Program-made: the position numbers and the translations under genes
Notes under the pieces: model-generated
The model's database searches: none
What the model saw: the letters and a program-made list of their open reading frames with translations, nothing else
What the model was told of the DNA's origin: nothing
In this document: positions 1-8,652 of the stretch, in pieces
Layout: each line of letters opens with the position of its first letter
Position numbering within the stretch: the stretch's first letter is position 1
NCBI GenBank assembly: GCA_965223815.1
Contig: OZ245019.1
Span: 1,736,001-1,800,000 of the forward strand
DNA length: 64,000 bases
From: HKST-UBA178 sp965223815
Lineage (GTDB): Bacteria; Pseudomonadota; Gammaproteobacteria; Chromatiales; Chromatiaceae
Direction of reading: 5' to 3'

Positions 1-206
1 CTCTACCTGCGGCCCAGTTTTCAGTTCGAAGGTTTGACAACGGCCATGCGGCTTGTCGTGACCCTGCCTCATCCCTGATTGAGATCAGCCATTCTTAAGT
101 ATGTGGCGCCTTGCGGGAGACGCCGAAAAGATTGGACGAGCGCAGGTGTTTAATGCCACTTGAGCTGCGGCTACTGGATCACTATCGGTCCAGCATCGGG
201 TCAGCA
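1..206. other. Gene-free left edge
   Basis: I see no convincing coding region or RNA in these bases. They lie downstream of the minus-strand magnesium transporter gene. The only open frames are short and antisense or out of frame. Confidence 0.5.
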
Positions 207-1583
207 CTAGATGAGAAACAGCGTCGCTAATCCCAGAAAGCTCATAAAGCCCACAACATCGGTGACTGTTGTCAGCACTACAGAGCCGGATAGTGCAGCA
301 TCTATGCCCAGCTTGTCGAGCACCAAGGGTATCGTTAACCCGAAAATCGCCGCTACCGCCAGGTTGATTATCATGGCGGCGCCCAGCACCAATGAAATAC
401 CAATCTGATTGAACCAAAGCCAGGCGATTACACCAACAACTACAGCCCAGATAATACCGTTGATAACCGAGATGACAATCTCCTTCTTGAATAGCCATCG
501 CTTGTTGGAGTCGGTTATATGACCAAGCGCAAGACCTCGAATGGCCAGTGTCAGCGTCTGACTTCCGGCGATGCCGCCCATGCTGGCAATAATGGGCATG
601 AGTACGGCGAGTGCGACGATTTTGTCGAGGGTCGATTCGAATATGCCTATGACTGCCGCGGCCATAAATGCGGTTACCAGGTTGATACCCAACCAGAAAA
701 GTCGGCGCTGCGTCGATGTGGTAATCGGAGCCAGCAGGTCTTCATCGGCCTCCAAACCCGCCATGTGCATCATCGGCTCCTCTGCCTCGGTGCGAATGAG
801 ATCGATGGCGTCGTCAAATACAATACGGCCTACGAGTTTTCCTTCTTCGTTGACCACGGGCAGAGCAATCAAATCCCGATGCTGAAATAGGTGCGATACC
901 TCCGATAGGGGAGTCAATACGTTGACCGATACCGCGTTGGGATCCATTAGTTCGGATACCTTGGTGGCGGTATCCTTAGTCAATAGATATTCCAGTGGCA
1001 GTTTGCCGAGGAATCTTTGTTCGCGGTCCACTATCATGAGCGCTGTAGTACGGCGGGGTAAACTGCCGCGATGTTGTAGGTATCGCTTGACGACGTCTAG
1101 CGTGACATCCGCTCGGACCGCGACGAGATCTCGCTCCATCAGTCGGCCGGCGCTGTTCTCCGGAAAAGCCAGGGTGTCTTCCACAAGGGCTCGATCGTCT
1201 GGCGCCAGCGAATCAAGTATTGCGTCTCGAAGTACTGTTGGTGCTTCGTCAACGACCTCAGCCAGGTCCGGTGTCTCCATGCTGGTCGTTGCCGCAACTA
1301 CATCCTCCAGCTCAAGGGTGTTTAGCAGTCCCACGCGAACCTGCTCGCCAAGCCTCGCCAGTACCTCTCCCTTTTGGTTTTCAGACAGGACCTTCCAAAA
1401 CAGTCGGCGTTCCGGAAGTGGTAGCGCCTCAAGAGAATCCGCTATTTCAGCCGGCGACCATAAGGCGATGTGTTCCAGTAACGTTTCAAGTTGCTGATTT
1501 TCCAGAAAATGCTGAATAGGAGAAATTCTATCTTCGATGGGACGTAGCGAATCGCTGATGTCTTTGTTTGTGCTGATAGTCAT
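207..1583 (-). CDS. mgtE: MgtE-type magnesium transporter
   Basis: A 458-residue inner-membrane Mg2+ channel of the MgtE family. The order is typical: an N-terminal helical Mg2+-sensing domain (about 25-140), a pair of CBS domains (about 145-265), then a five-helix membrane domain from about residue 295 to the end. The membrane part carries the glycine-rich MGGIAGSQT stretch that marks the MgtE pore region. Length is normal for the family. The ATG at 1583 has only a weak upstream AGG. It sits in the same direction as the CorA/ZntB-type gene upstream but about 300 bases away, so it is probably transcribed on its own. Substrates other than Mg2+ (Co2+) are possible. Confidence 0.92.
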   Translation of the reverse strand: MTISTNKDISDSLRPIEDRISPIQHFLENQQLETLLEHIALWSPAEIADSLEALPLPERRLFWKVLSENQKGEVLARLGEQVRVGLLNTLELEDVVAATTSMETPDLAEVVDEAPTVLRDAILDSLAPDDRALVEDTLAFPENSAGRLMERDLVAVRADVTLDVVKRYLQHRGSLPRRTTALMIVDREQRFLGKLPLEYLLTKDTATKVSELMDPNAVSVNVLTPLSEVSHLFQHRDLIALPVVNEEGKLVGRIVFDDAIDLIRTEAEEPMMHMAGLEADEDLLAPITTSTQRRLFWLGINLVTAFMAAAVIGIFESTLDKIVALAVLMPIIASMGGIAGSQTLTLAIRGLALGHITDSNKRWLFKKEIVISVINGIIWAVVVGVIAWLWFNQIGISLVLGAAMIINLAVAAIFGLTIPLVLDKLGIDAALSGSVVLTTVTDVVGFMSFLGLATLFLI

Positions 1584-1888
1584 TTAGAGAAGACCTGTTT
1601 CCCGTATAAGATGTCACCTAGCATACTTGATTTTGTGGCTGGCAACGGAGTGGTTGATTTGACTAAAGTATTAGAAACTACGAGCACACTAGTAACACAC
1701 AGTATGAGCTGGTTACGTCCAGGCATTTCATTACAAGTAAAGGGCTTTTCTAACTCGCCGCCAGCATTCAATCCAATCAGTGCAGAGTGGGAAAACTGGG
1801 GGTGAGCCACCGACCTATTTCTAAAACCAACAATCCAGTGGTCCGTAAGATCGGCAATGAAGACCCGTCTGTTATGGTCGATCTATTG
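1584..1888. other. Intergenic stretch between mgtE and zntB
   Basis: About 300 bases with no gene I can support. Short open frames on both strands lack a recognisable protein pattern and a ribosome binding site. It presumably carries the mgtE promoter on the minus strand, but I see no clear consensus elements. Confidence 0.4.
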
Positions 1889-2863
1889 TTATATCCAGCG
1901 TTTCCAGCGGAAATACCAAATCTGAAGCACCACTACCAAGATCAAAAACAGAGTGACACCCATGAATCCCCATGGGTTTTCGGCCAATGGTATCCCACCA
2001 ACATTGACCCCAAGCAAACCCGTCAGAAAACCGAGGGGAAGGAAGACGCCCGCAACAATAGAGAGGACATACATTCGGGTATTCATTTGATCGGCCAACC
2101 TATTGGACAACTCTTCGTATGCGACACTTGCCCGATCTTTGGCTGAGTCGAGATCCTCCAAATAGCGGGCCAGGGACTCAACTGCCTCACGAAAAAGCGA
2201 TTGGTGTTCTTTGTTGACCCAGTGGTTTGACTCTTTGTACAGCGCGTTTAGAGCCTCACGTTGTGGAGAAAGATAGCGGCGCAGGGAAATAATCTCTCTA
2301 CGCAGGTCCAGAAGTTTACTTCGAAGTTCCTGGCCGGCGCCCCCGATGATCCGCTCCTCGAGTTCGTCCGCCCGGTCATCGAGATCGATTATCACGCTGT
2401 TCATACGCTCCACCATTCGACTTGCCAGCAAGGCAACCAGTTCCCCGGCAGTGCAGGGTCCTTTGTCTTGTTCCAGATCCTTGGCGATATCGGCAGCGGT
2501 CAACAGGGGACGGTGGCGCAGGCTGATGACTCTGTGTTCCGTGCAGTGAAGGCGAATAGAGACCATATCTTCTGGGTCTGAGCCGGGGTTGTTGTTTACC
2601 CCGCGGAGGTTGATCAAAACTCCTTGGTCGGTAAAAAGAGAGCGCGGCCGGGTTTCCTGGTCTTTTAGCACTTGAACCGTGATAGGGTCGATACCGCTCT
2701 CACTGGACAGCCATGAGTGCACATTGGGATTAGCATAATCCAGATGCATCCAGAGTACGCCGTGCTCTGGCTTCCAGCATTTAATGCCACTCCAGTCGAG
2801 CATTCGACCACTCCCCCGACCATCAAGCAGAAAGGCACGAATCAACCCATTTTCGGTAGTCAT
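1889..2863 (-). CDS. zntB: ZntB-like zinc transporter (CorA superfamily)
   Basis: A 324-residue member of the CorA superfamily. The N-terminal two thirds form the soluble alpha/beta and coiled-helix funnel. The C-terminus has two membrane helices, with the signature GVNVGGIP at the end of the first. The GxN followed by VGGIP is characteristic of ZntB rather than CorA proper (GMN). ZntB is known as a Zn2+ (and Cd2+) transporter driven by the proton gradient. The reading frame is open 21 codons further upstream, but I choose the ATG at 2863 (MTTENGL), because the family begins about there and the extension looks non-coding. Confidence 0.85.
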   Translation of the reverse strand: MTTENGLIRAFLLDGRGSGRMLDWSGIKCWKPEHGVLWMHLDYANPNVHSWLSSESGIDPITVQVLKDQETRPRSLFTDQGVLINLRGVNNNPGSDPEDMVSIRLHCTEHRVISLRHRPLLTAADIAKDLEQDKGPCTAGELVALLASRMVERMNSVIIDLDDRADELEERIIGGAGQELRSKLLDLRREIISLRRYLSPQREALNALYKESNHWVNKEHQSLFREAVESLARYLEDLDSAKDRASVAYEELSNRLADQMNTRMYVLSIVAGVFLPLGFLTGLLGVNVGGIPLAENPWGFMGVTLFLILVVVLQIWYFRWKRWI

Positions 2864-3360
2864 AAAATGTATTCTCAATCGGTTTGAACAAAACAGGAAC
2901 TGGTCAGCTGCCATTCTGTAGGCCATATTAATCGGGAAACGGAGTTGTATAAACTCCTAGGTCAAGCTGGTGGCTACATGATCAACACTTGAATAGGCAT
3001 ATACCCGTTATTCATTACTAATAACTTTTTTATGAATATCCGATAATCCAAGTATTCCTGCGCTCATCCTCTGGCTCCAAGGCTTGGGGTTCATAACGCC
3101 GCCAGTTTCGACCGGTGTCTCACTGGCAACGAAATCCAACGCGGTCAACTATACTACGATGTCTTTTCAGGAACGTCAGCCGTATGCACCATAGAGCCTG
3201 TCATTTACCGAAGCAGCAACACATACAAGCCAACGATACTTTTCCGGGTAACAGTTTGACAGCTGGGAACGACTGATAGTGTTCGGTAGGAGGATACTAC
3301 TGAAGCAGTGTAGGTTTATGTTAATTGAAGTCGTAGAGTTTGAAGTTTGTACACGAAAAC
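2864..3360. other. Low-information stretch upstream of the EAL remnant
   Basis: About 500 AT-rich bases with frequent stops in all frames. A 68-codon minus-strand frame (3176-3382) overlaps the EAL remnant and has no family resemblance. I see no gene here; it is probably decayed DNA plus the zntB promoter. Confidence 0.4.
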
Positions 3361-3486
3361 TTTGGGACCGGTTACGCCTCATTAAGCTAACTAAATAAAC
3401 TTCCTATAGACTCAATGAAAGTCGATGGTGGGTCAGTATGTGATTGGCTGGCGCATCTGAAAGCGAAGGCGATTATCGAGGTGGAT
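3361..3486 (+). pseudogene. Remnant of a c-di-GMP phosphodiesterase EAL domain
   Basis: Frame 1 from 3361 reads FGTGYASLS, stop, LNKLPIDSMKVDG, then GSVCDWLAHLKAKAIIE. This is the middle of an EAL domain: the DDFGTGYSSLSYL loop, the LPID..K(V/I)D strand with its metal/catalytic Lys-Asp pair, and the following SFVRD...KA.AI(I/V)E helix. A TAA replaces the Tyr codon expected after SLS (3388-3390). There is no start, no EAL motif in frame upstream, and the similarity stops abruptly near 3486. It is therefore a broken fragment of a once complete phosphodiesterase gene. It lies about 490 bases upstream of an intact diguanylate cyclase on the same strand. Match judged by eye against the remembered family consensus. 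Confidence 0.7.
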
Positions 3487-3552
3487 ATGGCTCTGTTTTT
3501 TATTCGGTCGGTAAATCGAGTTCAGTAAGCTGGTCGCCAATTCGGATATAGA

Positions 3553-3654
3553 TCTGAAGAGACGAACCATTTTCCGATCTGAATACGCATTGAAATCGCC
3601 AGTGCCGTGCTGGGCTTTAGAGAATAATATTTCGGTATCACCCGGGTAGAGAGC
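3553..3654 (-). pseudogene. Possible inverted GGDEF-domain tail fragment
   Basis: On the minus strand this stretch reads ALYPGDTEILFSKAQHG, then TGDFNAYSDRKM. This resembles the end of a GGDEF domain (ALY.AK..G...F..Y...M) leading into an EAL domain. There is no start codon and the frame opens directly after a stop. If real, it is a rearranged, inverted part of the same dead GGDEF-EAL gene as the fragment at 3361-3486. Other frames across the same bases also look mildly protein-like, so this is a weak call. Confidence 0.2.
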
Positions 3655-3976
3655 CTATTGAAGCGGTCTAGGCCGGTTTACAGAAAACCCAAACTCGACG
3701 ATTCTCATATGCAGCCAATACTCTCCTCGGGTGGCGAGCATATGCAAGTTGCCTCGGGCTGCATGCAGTAGTAGCAGAAACTCCTTCCTCAGACTACATG
3801 TGAGCACTTTATTACGGCCATCAGAGTGGACTGATTAGCATTGACTTAATCCACGTGATGGTGCACTTTGGCCACTGTGCCATAATAAATCTAATGTTAT
3901 TTGTTAAAAGCGAATAAAAGGTGCCTCATTGGTATTTTCAGGCTGAGGATATTGAATAGCATAAGGCTGTAATCCA
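3655..3976. other. Intergenic region before the diguanylate cyclase
   Basis: About 320 bases with no supported gene. It is AT-rich towards its right end and presumably carries the promoter for the cyclase starting at 3977. No clear regulatory motif was found. Confidence 0.35.
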
Positions 3977-5122
3977 TTGAGCGAAAGCGACGCAGGAAAT
4001 ACCGACCATCTTTGGCATGTGCAATCAGAGCCTCATATAGAGGTTTGTGCCCGCACTGAACACCTCAGAATCCTATTGCATCATTCAGTTTTCGTCCTGT
4101 TAGGGAACCTTGCCGCAACAGTTACTCTGATCGTCGGCCTATGGAACTCCGCCGACAGAGAGCTATTAGTCGCATGGACCTTGCTCATGGTGGTGTTCAA
4201 TGTCTTGAGATGGGTAGTAGGGACTCGCTTCCCGGACGGTAGTATTGATGAAGTGGTGCTCAATCGCTGGGACCGGAGGTTCTCTTTTTCAGCAGCACTA
4301 TCGGGTGTGCTGTGGGGGGCGGCAGGAATACTCTTTTATGCTTCAGGCCAACCCGAGTACGGGCTGTTTCTGGCCCTGCTTGTGATAGGAATGTGTGCAG
4401 CCGCAGCCGCCTCTTTGTCCTATCATCGCGTTGCTTATCCGTTGTTCTTTATCCCCGCTATTTTACCTATCGCGGTACAACTAATGGCTGATGAGAAGTT
4501 GACTGCCAATGCTGTGGGTTTCGTTCTCCCATTTTACTTTACCCTAATGTATTTTTTATCGCGTAAGATATATCAGACAGCCCATGAGTCTATTCTTGCT
4601 CGGCTCAACAGTCAGCAATTGGCGTTACTTGACTATCTGACTGGTGTGGCGAATCGGCGGGCGTTTGAGGATACGTTGGAACGCGAATGGTATCGGGCGA
4701 TGAGAGATAAGATCCCGGTATCGCTGGTGATTGCGGACATTGACAATTTCAAGCTTCTTAACGATAGCTACGGTCATTCAACCGGGGATCAGATTCTTAA
4801 GAAGGTAGCTATGATTCTGGAACGGAGAATTCGGCGCGGTGCTGATTTGGTGGCCCGAATAGGAGGTGAGGAGTTTGCCTTTGTTCTACCAGATACAAAT
4901 TCGGAGAATGCGGTGGTTCTTGCAGAGAGTATCAGAGCCGATCTGCAAAAGTTAGCTATTGGCGATCGTTATACTACCTCCAAGATAACGATGAGCTTTG
5001 GTGTTACAAGCATGGTGCCTGATAGCAGGCTCGAGGTGAGAAAACTGTTCACCCTTGCCGATGCGGCACTCTACAAAGCCAAGAGAAAAGGGAAAGACAG
5101 GGTTGAAGTCGTAACTGCCTGA
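3977..5122 (+). CDS. Membrane-bound diguanylate cyclase (GGDEF)
   Basis: A 381-residue protein that should make cyclic di-GMP from two GTP. The first ~200 residues hold about six hydrophobic helices (roughly 36-55, 62-82, 104-122, 126-146, 152-170, 178-196), a membrane sensor of unrecognised type. The GGDEF domain follows (about 215-381), with the active-site loop as GGEEF (296-300) and a metal-binding ADIDNFK strand. An intact inhibitory I-site, RGAD at 287-290, lies five residues before the active-site loop. Key residues are all present, so it should be active and feedback-inhibited. The start is TTG at 3977; I see no in-frame ATG until deep in the membrane domain. Its signal is unknown. 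Confidence 0.88.
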   Translation: MSESDAGNTDHLWHVQSEPHIEVCARTEHLRILLHHSVFVLLGNLAATVTLIVGLWNSADRELLVAWTLLMVVFNVLRWVVGTRFPDGSIDEVVLNRWDRRFSFSAALSGVLWGAAGILFYASGQPEYGLFLALLVIGMCAAAAASLSYHRVAYPLFFIPAILPIAVQLMADEKLTANAVGFVLPFYFTLMYFLSRKIYQTAHESILARLNSQQLALLDYLTGVANRRAFEDTLEREWYRAMRDKIPVSLVIADIDNFKLLNDSYGHSTGDQILKKVAMILERRIRRGADLVARIGGEEFAFVLPDTNSENAVVLAESIRADLQKLAIGDRYTTSKITMSFGVTSMVPDSRLEVRKLFTLADAALYKAKRKGKDRVEVVTA

Positions 5123-5192
5123 GCAAGGTTGGTGAATGCGACGAACATTGGTGAAATTGGATTAGAACAAGAATCAATAAGGGATGAATGCA

Positions 5193-6581
5193 ATGCATAT
5201 AGAATTCTATGGCGCCACCAGCGGTGTTACCGGTTCTTGTCATATCTTAAGGGCTAATGGCAAAGTCATTTTGCTCGATTGTGGTTTGATTCAAGGCCGT
5301 CGGGAAGAGATGAATAAAAATCGCAATCCCTTTCCGTTTGACCCGAACGAAATCGATGCGGTGGTACTGAGCCATGGGCATATAGATCATTCGGGGCGTC
5401 TACCCCTACTGGTTAAACAGGGATATCGAGGTCCCATCTACGCTCAGAACGCCACCGATGATCTTTGCAATATTTTGTTACAAGACGCCGCCTTCCTGCA
5501 GGAGAAAGATGCGCAATACGAAAATAAGTGGCGCAAGCGCAGAAAAAAACCGCTGATAGAGCCCCTCTACACTGTAGATGATGCCACTGCTACCCTAAAG
5601 ACTTTGGTGGGGATGAAGTATAGGGAAAAAAGAGAGATTCTACCGGGAATTCAGATTCGTTTTCAGGATGCCGGCCACATACTGGGATCCTGCAGTGTCG
5701 AAGTGTGGCTTCGAGAGAATGACAAAGAGAAAAAGGTAGTATTCAGCGGCGATTTGGGTCAATACGACACCCCGATATTGAATGATCCAGCAGTCATCGA
5801 ACAAGCAGACCATGTCATTATCGAGAGTACCTATGGCAATCGACTGCATCGGGGCCGCCAGGAAACTATTGAAGAAATTGGCGAGATCATCAGAGATGCC
5901 GCGCATCACAAGGGAAATCTGCTGATACCAGCCTTTTCCATCGGTCGAAGCCAGGAGATTCTCTACTATCTCGGCAAGTTTTATAATGAGTGGGACTTGA
6001 ATCGATGGCAGATTTTCTTAGACAGCCCAATGGCTATAAAAGCAACCCGCGTATATTGGGACTATCCGCATCTCTATGACGAAGAGGCAACCAAGCTGAG
6101 ACGGGAGATCAACGAGATGCCGCGCTTACGGAATCTCCATCTTACCGAGTCACCCAGGGACTCAATGGCGCTCAATCGCATTAAGAGTGGTGCGATTATT
6201 ATTTCGGCGAGTGGAATGATGACGGGTGGCCGTATCATGCACCACCTGAAACACAACATCTCGCGTAGGGGCGCGCATGTGATGATTGTGGGCTATCAAG
6301 CCAGCGGAACACTGGGGAGGAAGCTCGTCGACGGAAGCCCGACGATCAGGATTCATGGTGATGAGTATAGAGTTAAAGCCCGGTTGCACACAGTCGGCGG
6401 ACTATCTGCACACGCAGATGCGGATGATCTCATGCGGTGGATTGGTAATTTTTCCACTCGCCCGAGGGTCCATGTCGTCCATGGCGAGGCGGAGTCGAAA
6501 TCGGATTTCAGAGACCGGCTTATAGCCGAGAAGGGATTGAGTGCCGATGTGCCGGAGCCTGGTGAGGTGCTCGAACTCTAG
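5193..6581 (+). CDS. Metallo-beta-lactamase fold, beta-CASP RNase-like protein
   Basis: A 462-residue metallo-hydrolase of the beta-CASP family, whose members cut RNA in a zinc-dependent way (CPSF73/Ysh1-like and archaeal/bacterial relatives). Seen: the metal-binding HGHIDHSG motif near residues 61-68, the GHILGS histidine motif, FSGDLG, and the beta-CASP block IESTYGNR. SASGMMTGGR and the C-terminal GGLSAHAD motif (RMMBL domain) follow. I prefer the ATG at 5193 over the one at 5184, because AAGGG at 5179-5183 is then correctly spaced. It is probably monocistronic. Such proteins are scattered in proteobacteria and their RNA targets are unknown; nuclease activity is inferred from the family. 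Confidence 0.85.
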   Translation: MHIEFYGATSGVTGSCHILRANGKVILLDCGLIQGRREEMNKNRNPFPFDPNEIDAVVLSHGHIDHSGRLPLLVKQGYRGPIYAQNATDDLCNILLQDAAFLQEKDAQYENKWRKRRKKPLIEPLYTVDDATATLKTLVGMKYREKREILPGIQIRFQDAGHILGSCSVEVWLRENDKEKKVVFSGDLGQYDTPILNDPAVIEQADHVIIESTYGNRLHRGRQETIEEIGEIIRDAAHHKGNLLIPAFSIGRSQEILYYLGKFYNEWDLNRWQIFLDSPMAIKATRVYWDYPHLYDEEATKLRREINEMPRLRNLHLTESPRDSMALNRIKSGAIIISASGMMTGGRIMHHLKHNISRRGAHVMIVGYQASGTLGRKLVDGSPTIRIHGDEYRVKARLHTVGGLSAHADADDLMRWIGNFSTRPRVHVVHGEAESKSDFRDRLIAEKGLSADVPEPGEVLEL

Positions 6582-6773
6582 ATCTTCGAATCTGAAACCC
6601 CTATTGACTTGTGAGTCCGGCAGCAGAGATAAGAGAAACCCAGAATAGCCCGCTGGAACAGAAACAAATTGTCTTGGGTATATCTTCATGGGAATACCAG
6701 TTTGGCCCAATCTAACATAACCATCATTTAGTATATTACGGGTGTTACCTCAGCCTTCATTCCGTTGGACGAA

Positions 6774-6776
6774 TAG
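6774..6776. repeat. Left copy of IS target-site duplication (TAG)
   Basis: TAG directly abuts the left inverted repeat and is repeated at 8041-8043 directly after the right inverted repeat. Three bases is the usual duplication length for many IS3-family elements. Confidence 0.75.
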
Positions 6777-6840
6777 TGGAGTGGTCCAATAGACATGTAC
6801 ACCCCAGTTAAGCATACTTTGTCTTAACTGAGGTAAGCAG

Positions 6841-7134
6841 ATGAAAACCAGAAAGAAATATTCGAAGGAATTCAAGCTGGATGCGGTCAGCCTGGTGCTT
6901 GAGCAGGACTATAGCAGAGCTGAGGCGGCGAGAAACTTAGGGATAAATGCTCAGATGCTGAGCCGGTGGGTAAAAGAGTACCAAGCTGATGAGGGGCATT
7001 CGTTTCGAGGTAATGGGAAGCGCACACCAGAACAGGAGGAGATCAAGAGGCTTAAAGCGCAGGTTAGACGCCTTGAGATGGAGCGTGAAGTGTTAAAAAA
7101 AGCGACGGCATTCTTTGCAGCAGAAACGAAGTGA
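6841..7134 (+). CDS. IS3-family transposase OrfA
   Basis: A 97-residue DNA-binding subunit of the IS3 transposase. The N-terminal half is a helix-turn-helix (KEFKLDAVSLV...YSRAEAARNLGIN...LSRWVKEY). The C-terminal half is a leucine-zipper-like helix (EEIKRLKAQVRRLEMEREVLKKA) used for multimerisation. A run of seven A followed by G at 7095-7102 lies near its 3' end. The downstream frame is -1 relative to orfA and is open from the A-run onward, so ribosomal slippage can yield an OrfAB fusion. The stop TGA (7132-7134) overlaps the GTG at which orfB could start. Confidence 0.93.
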   Translation: MKTRKKYSKEFKLDAVSLVLEQDYSRAEAARNLGINAQMLSRWVKEYQADEGHSFRGNGKRTPEQEEIKRLKAQVRRLEMEREVLKKATAFFAAETK

Positions 7135-8009
7135 AATACTCGTTCATCACCCAACACAAGAATGCCTATCCAATCAGCCTGCAGTGTCAGGTATTGGGTG
7201 TGAGTCGCAATGGCTATTATCAGTATCTGAAGCGATTGGAACACCGGCCTGAAGATCCTGTGCATGACGAAATGCTTGAGTGGGTAAAGGATATTGCCGA
7301 GAGTTCCAAATATACCTATGGCAGCCGGAGAATGAAGAAGGCGCTGAACGCTTTGGGTTATCCGGTTAGCCGTAATAAGGCAAGGAAGCTGATGCGTGAG
7401 GCGGGTGTAAAGGCCCGTCAGAGAAAGAAATACAAGGTAACGACAAACAGCAATCAGCAGCAGCCGGTTTTCGAGAACCTGCTCAACCGTGAGTTTAATG
7501 TCGCCGAGCCAGACCAGGTCTATGCGTCTGATGTGACCTATGTATGGACGCAGGAAGGCTGGTTATATTTGGCGGTGGTGATCGATCTTTGTTCACGCCG
7601 GGTGGTCGGTTGGAGCATGAGTTCGAGGATGAAGGCACGTCTGGTCTGTGATGCGTTGCAGATGTCGATCTGGCGGCGCAGACCGAAGGCTGGTTTGATT
7701 CACCACTCGGATCGTGGATCTCAGTATGCGAGCCAGGCATTCAGGCGATTGCTGAAGGCTCACGGGATTCTGGGCAGCATGAGTCGCAAGGGGGACTGCT
7801 GGGATAATTCGGTGGTTGAGAGTTTCTTCGGGACGCTTAAACAGGAACTGGTGCAGTGGAGAAATTACCAGACGCGCCATGAAGCTCAGCAGGATATCCT
7901 GGAATATATTTCCATGTTCTACAACAGTGAGCGCCTGCACTCGTACTTGGGATATATGAGTCCCAATGATTATGAGCAGGGAATACTAGAGAGGAAGAAA
8001 GCGGCTTAA
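7131..8009 (+). CDS. IS3-family transposase OrfB (DDE integrase)
   Basis: A 292-residue catalytic part of the IS3 transposase with an HTH_21-like N-terminus and an rve/DDE integrase core. The three acidic residues are visible in YASDVTYVW, HHSDRGSQYAS and NSVVESFFGTLKQE. The C-terminus has the usual YNSERLHSYLGYMSPNDYE signature. It may begin at GTG 7131, overlapping orfA by four bases. More likely it is made mainly as an OrfAB fusion by -1 slippage at 7095-7101, since its frame is open back to that site. The stop codon lies inside the right inverted repeat. No disabling mutation is seen, so the element may still be mobile. Confidence 0.93.
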   Translation: MKYSFITQHKNAYPISLQCQVLGVSRNGYYQYLKRLEHRPEDPVHDEMLEWVKDIAESSKYTYGSRRMKKALNALGYPVSRNKARKLMREAGVKARQRKKYKVTTNSNQQQPVFENLLNREFNVAEPDQVYASDVTYVWTQEGWLYLAVVIDLCSRRVVGWSMSSRMKARLVCDALQMSIWRRRPKAGLIHHSDRGSQYASQAFRRLLKAHGILGSMSRKGDCWDNSVVESFFGTLKQELVQWRNYQTRHEAQQDILEYISMFYNSERLHSYLGYMSPNDYEQGILERKKAA

Positions 8010-8142
8010 CTTGGGTGTCACAAAACTATTGACCACGTCATAGGGTGTTTCCATAATTATGGCCAATAGATTGGCGGCATATGATAAGCAATAAGTGCGG
8101 TTAGGCAAGTAACATTCCCCTCTCACACTACAGGAGATTGTT

Positions 8143-8343
8143 ATGAAAACAGTAGATACAGCCGAAGTAGAGAAACCAACCAGGGTCAGGCGGTATCACG
8201 AGACCATCGTCCAGGCAGCCTGCGATGCCTACTACGAACAGGGGGAATCCATAGCCAAGATAGCCAAGTACTTGGGCGCTCCGGTCAATACTGTAAAGGG
8301 ATGGGTATTTCGGGACTATCGTTTGACCCAGCGAACAATATAA
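8143..8343 (+). CDS. Small helix-turn-helix protein
   Basis: A 66-residue basic protein preceded by a good ribosome binding site (CAGGAGA, 7 bases before the ATG). Residues about 36-58 (SIAKIAKYLGAPVNTVKGWV) form a homeodomain-like helix-turn-helix of the type found in small phage, terminase or transposase-associated proteins. Its function cannot be named; a DNA-binding regulator is likely. It starts about 100 bases beyond the right end of the IS element but is outside its repeats, so it does not belong to it. No partner gene is near. Confidence 0.6.
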   Translation: MKTVDTAEVEKPTRVRRYHETIVQAACDAYYEQGESIAKIAKYLGAPVNTVKGWVFRDYRLTQRTI

Positions 8344-8652
8344 ACCTAGCCAACTTTGCTCTCCGATAAGTTAGGTTCGCAAAGGCCTCAGGTTGCTCAT
8401 TTTGCGCTGTTTTAGCTAAGCTTATTCTGAGCTAGTTCGCTTTGCATCACGCGACTCGTTGTTTTCTTCCCGACAGAGTTGCTTACCATTCCAAATTGGA
8501 TCGGTTTGAGTAAGCTGCTTGGCGGATATTCCTGCAATAAGCTAGTGGTAACTATTTCCAGAAAATTCGTCTAAAAGCACTACAATGAACCTAACCGGGT
8601 CGTCACCTGATAGCGTTCTTCGCTTACGATACACGCATGGAGATAGACAGCA
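8344..8652. other. Intergenic stretch without a recognised gene
   Basis: About 310 AT-leaning bases between the small HTH gene and the secreted lectin-like gene. An imperfect inverted repeat of AACCTA..AACTT with AAGTTAGGTT (about 8343-8376) could be a weak transcription stop, but no T-run follows. Nothing else was recognised. Confidence 0.35.

Larger units (their letters stand above)
6777..8040 (+). mobile_element. Complete IS3-family insertion sequence, 1264 bp
   Basis: Imperfect inverted repeats of about 36 bp bound the element: left end 6777-6812 (TGGAGTGGTCCAATAG...) and right end 8005-8040, whose reverse complement starts TGACGTGGTCAATAG. Both start with TG, as in IS3 elements, and both run to ACCC..AGTTAAG. 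The bases TAG occur immediately outside each end (6774-6776 and 8041-8043), a 3-bp target duplication that shows the element arrived by transposition and has stayed intact. It holds two overlapping frames with a slippery A7 run (see the orfA and orfB entries). The insertion falls between genes and interrupts nothing I recognise. Confidence 0.93.

Noticed and set aside
1580..1810. A 76-codon minus-strand frame between mgtE and zntB
   Set aside because: It overlaps the mgtE start, lacks a ribosome site and has no protein-like pattern; a plus-strand frame over the same bases looks equally random.
3176..3382. A 68-codon minus-strand frame
   Set aside because: Overlaps the plus-strand EAL remnant, composition is serine/asparagine-rich without family pattern, and no ribosome site is present.
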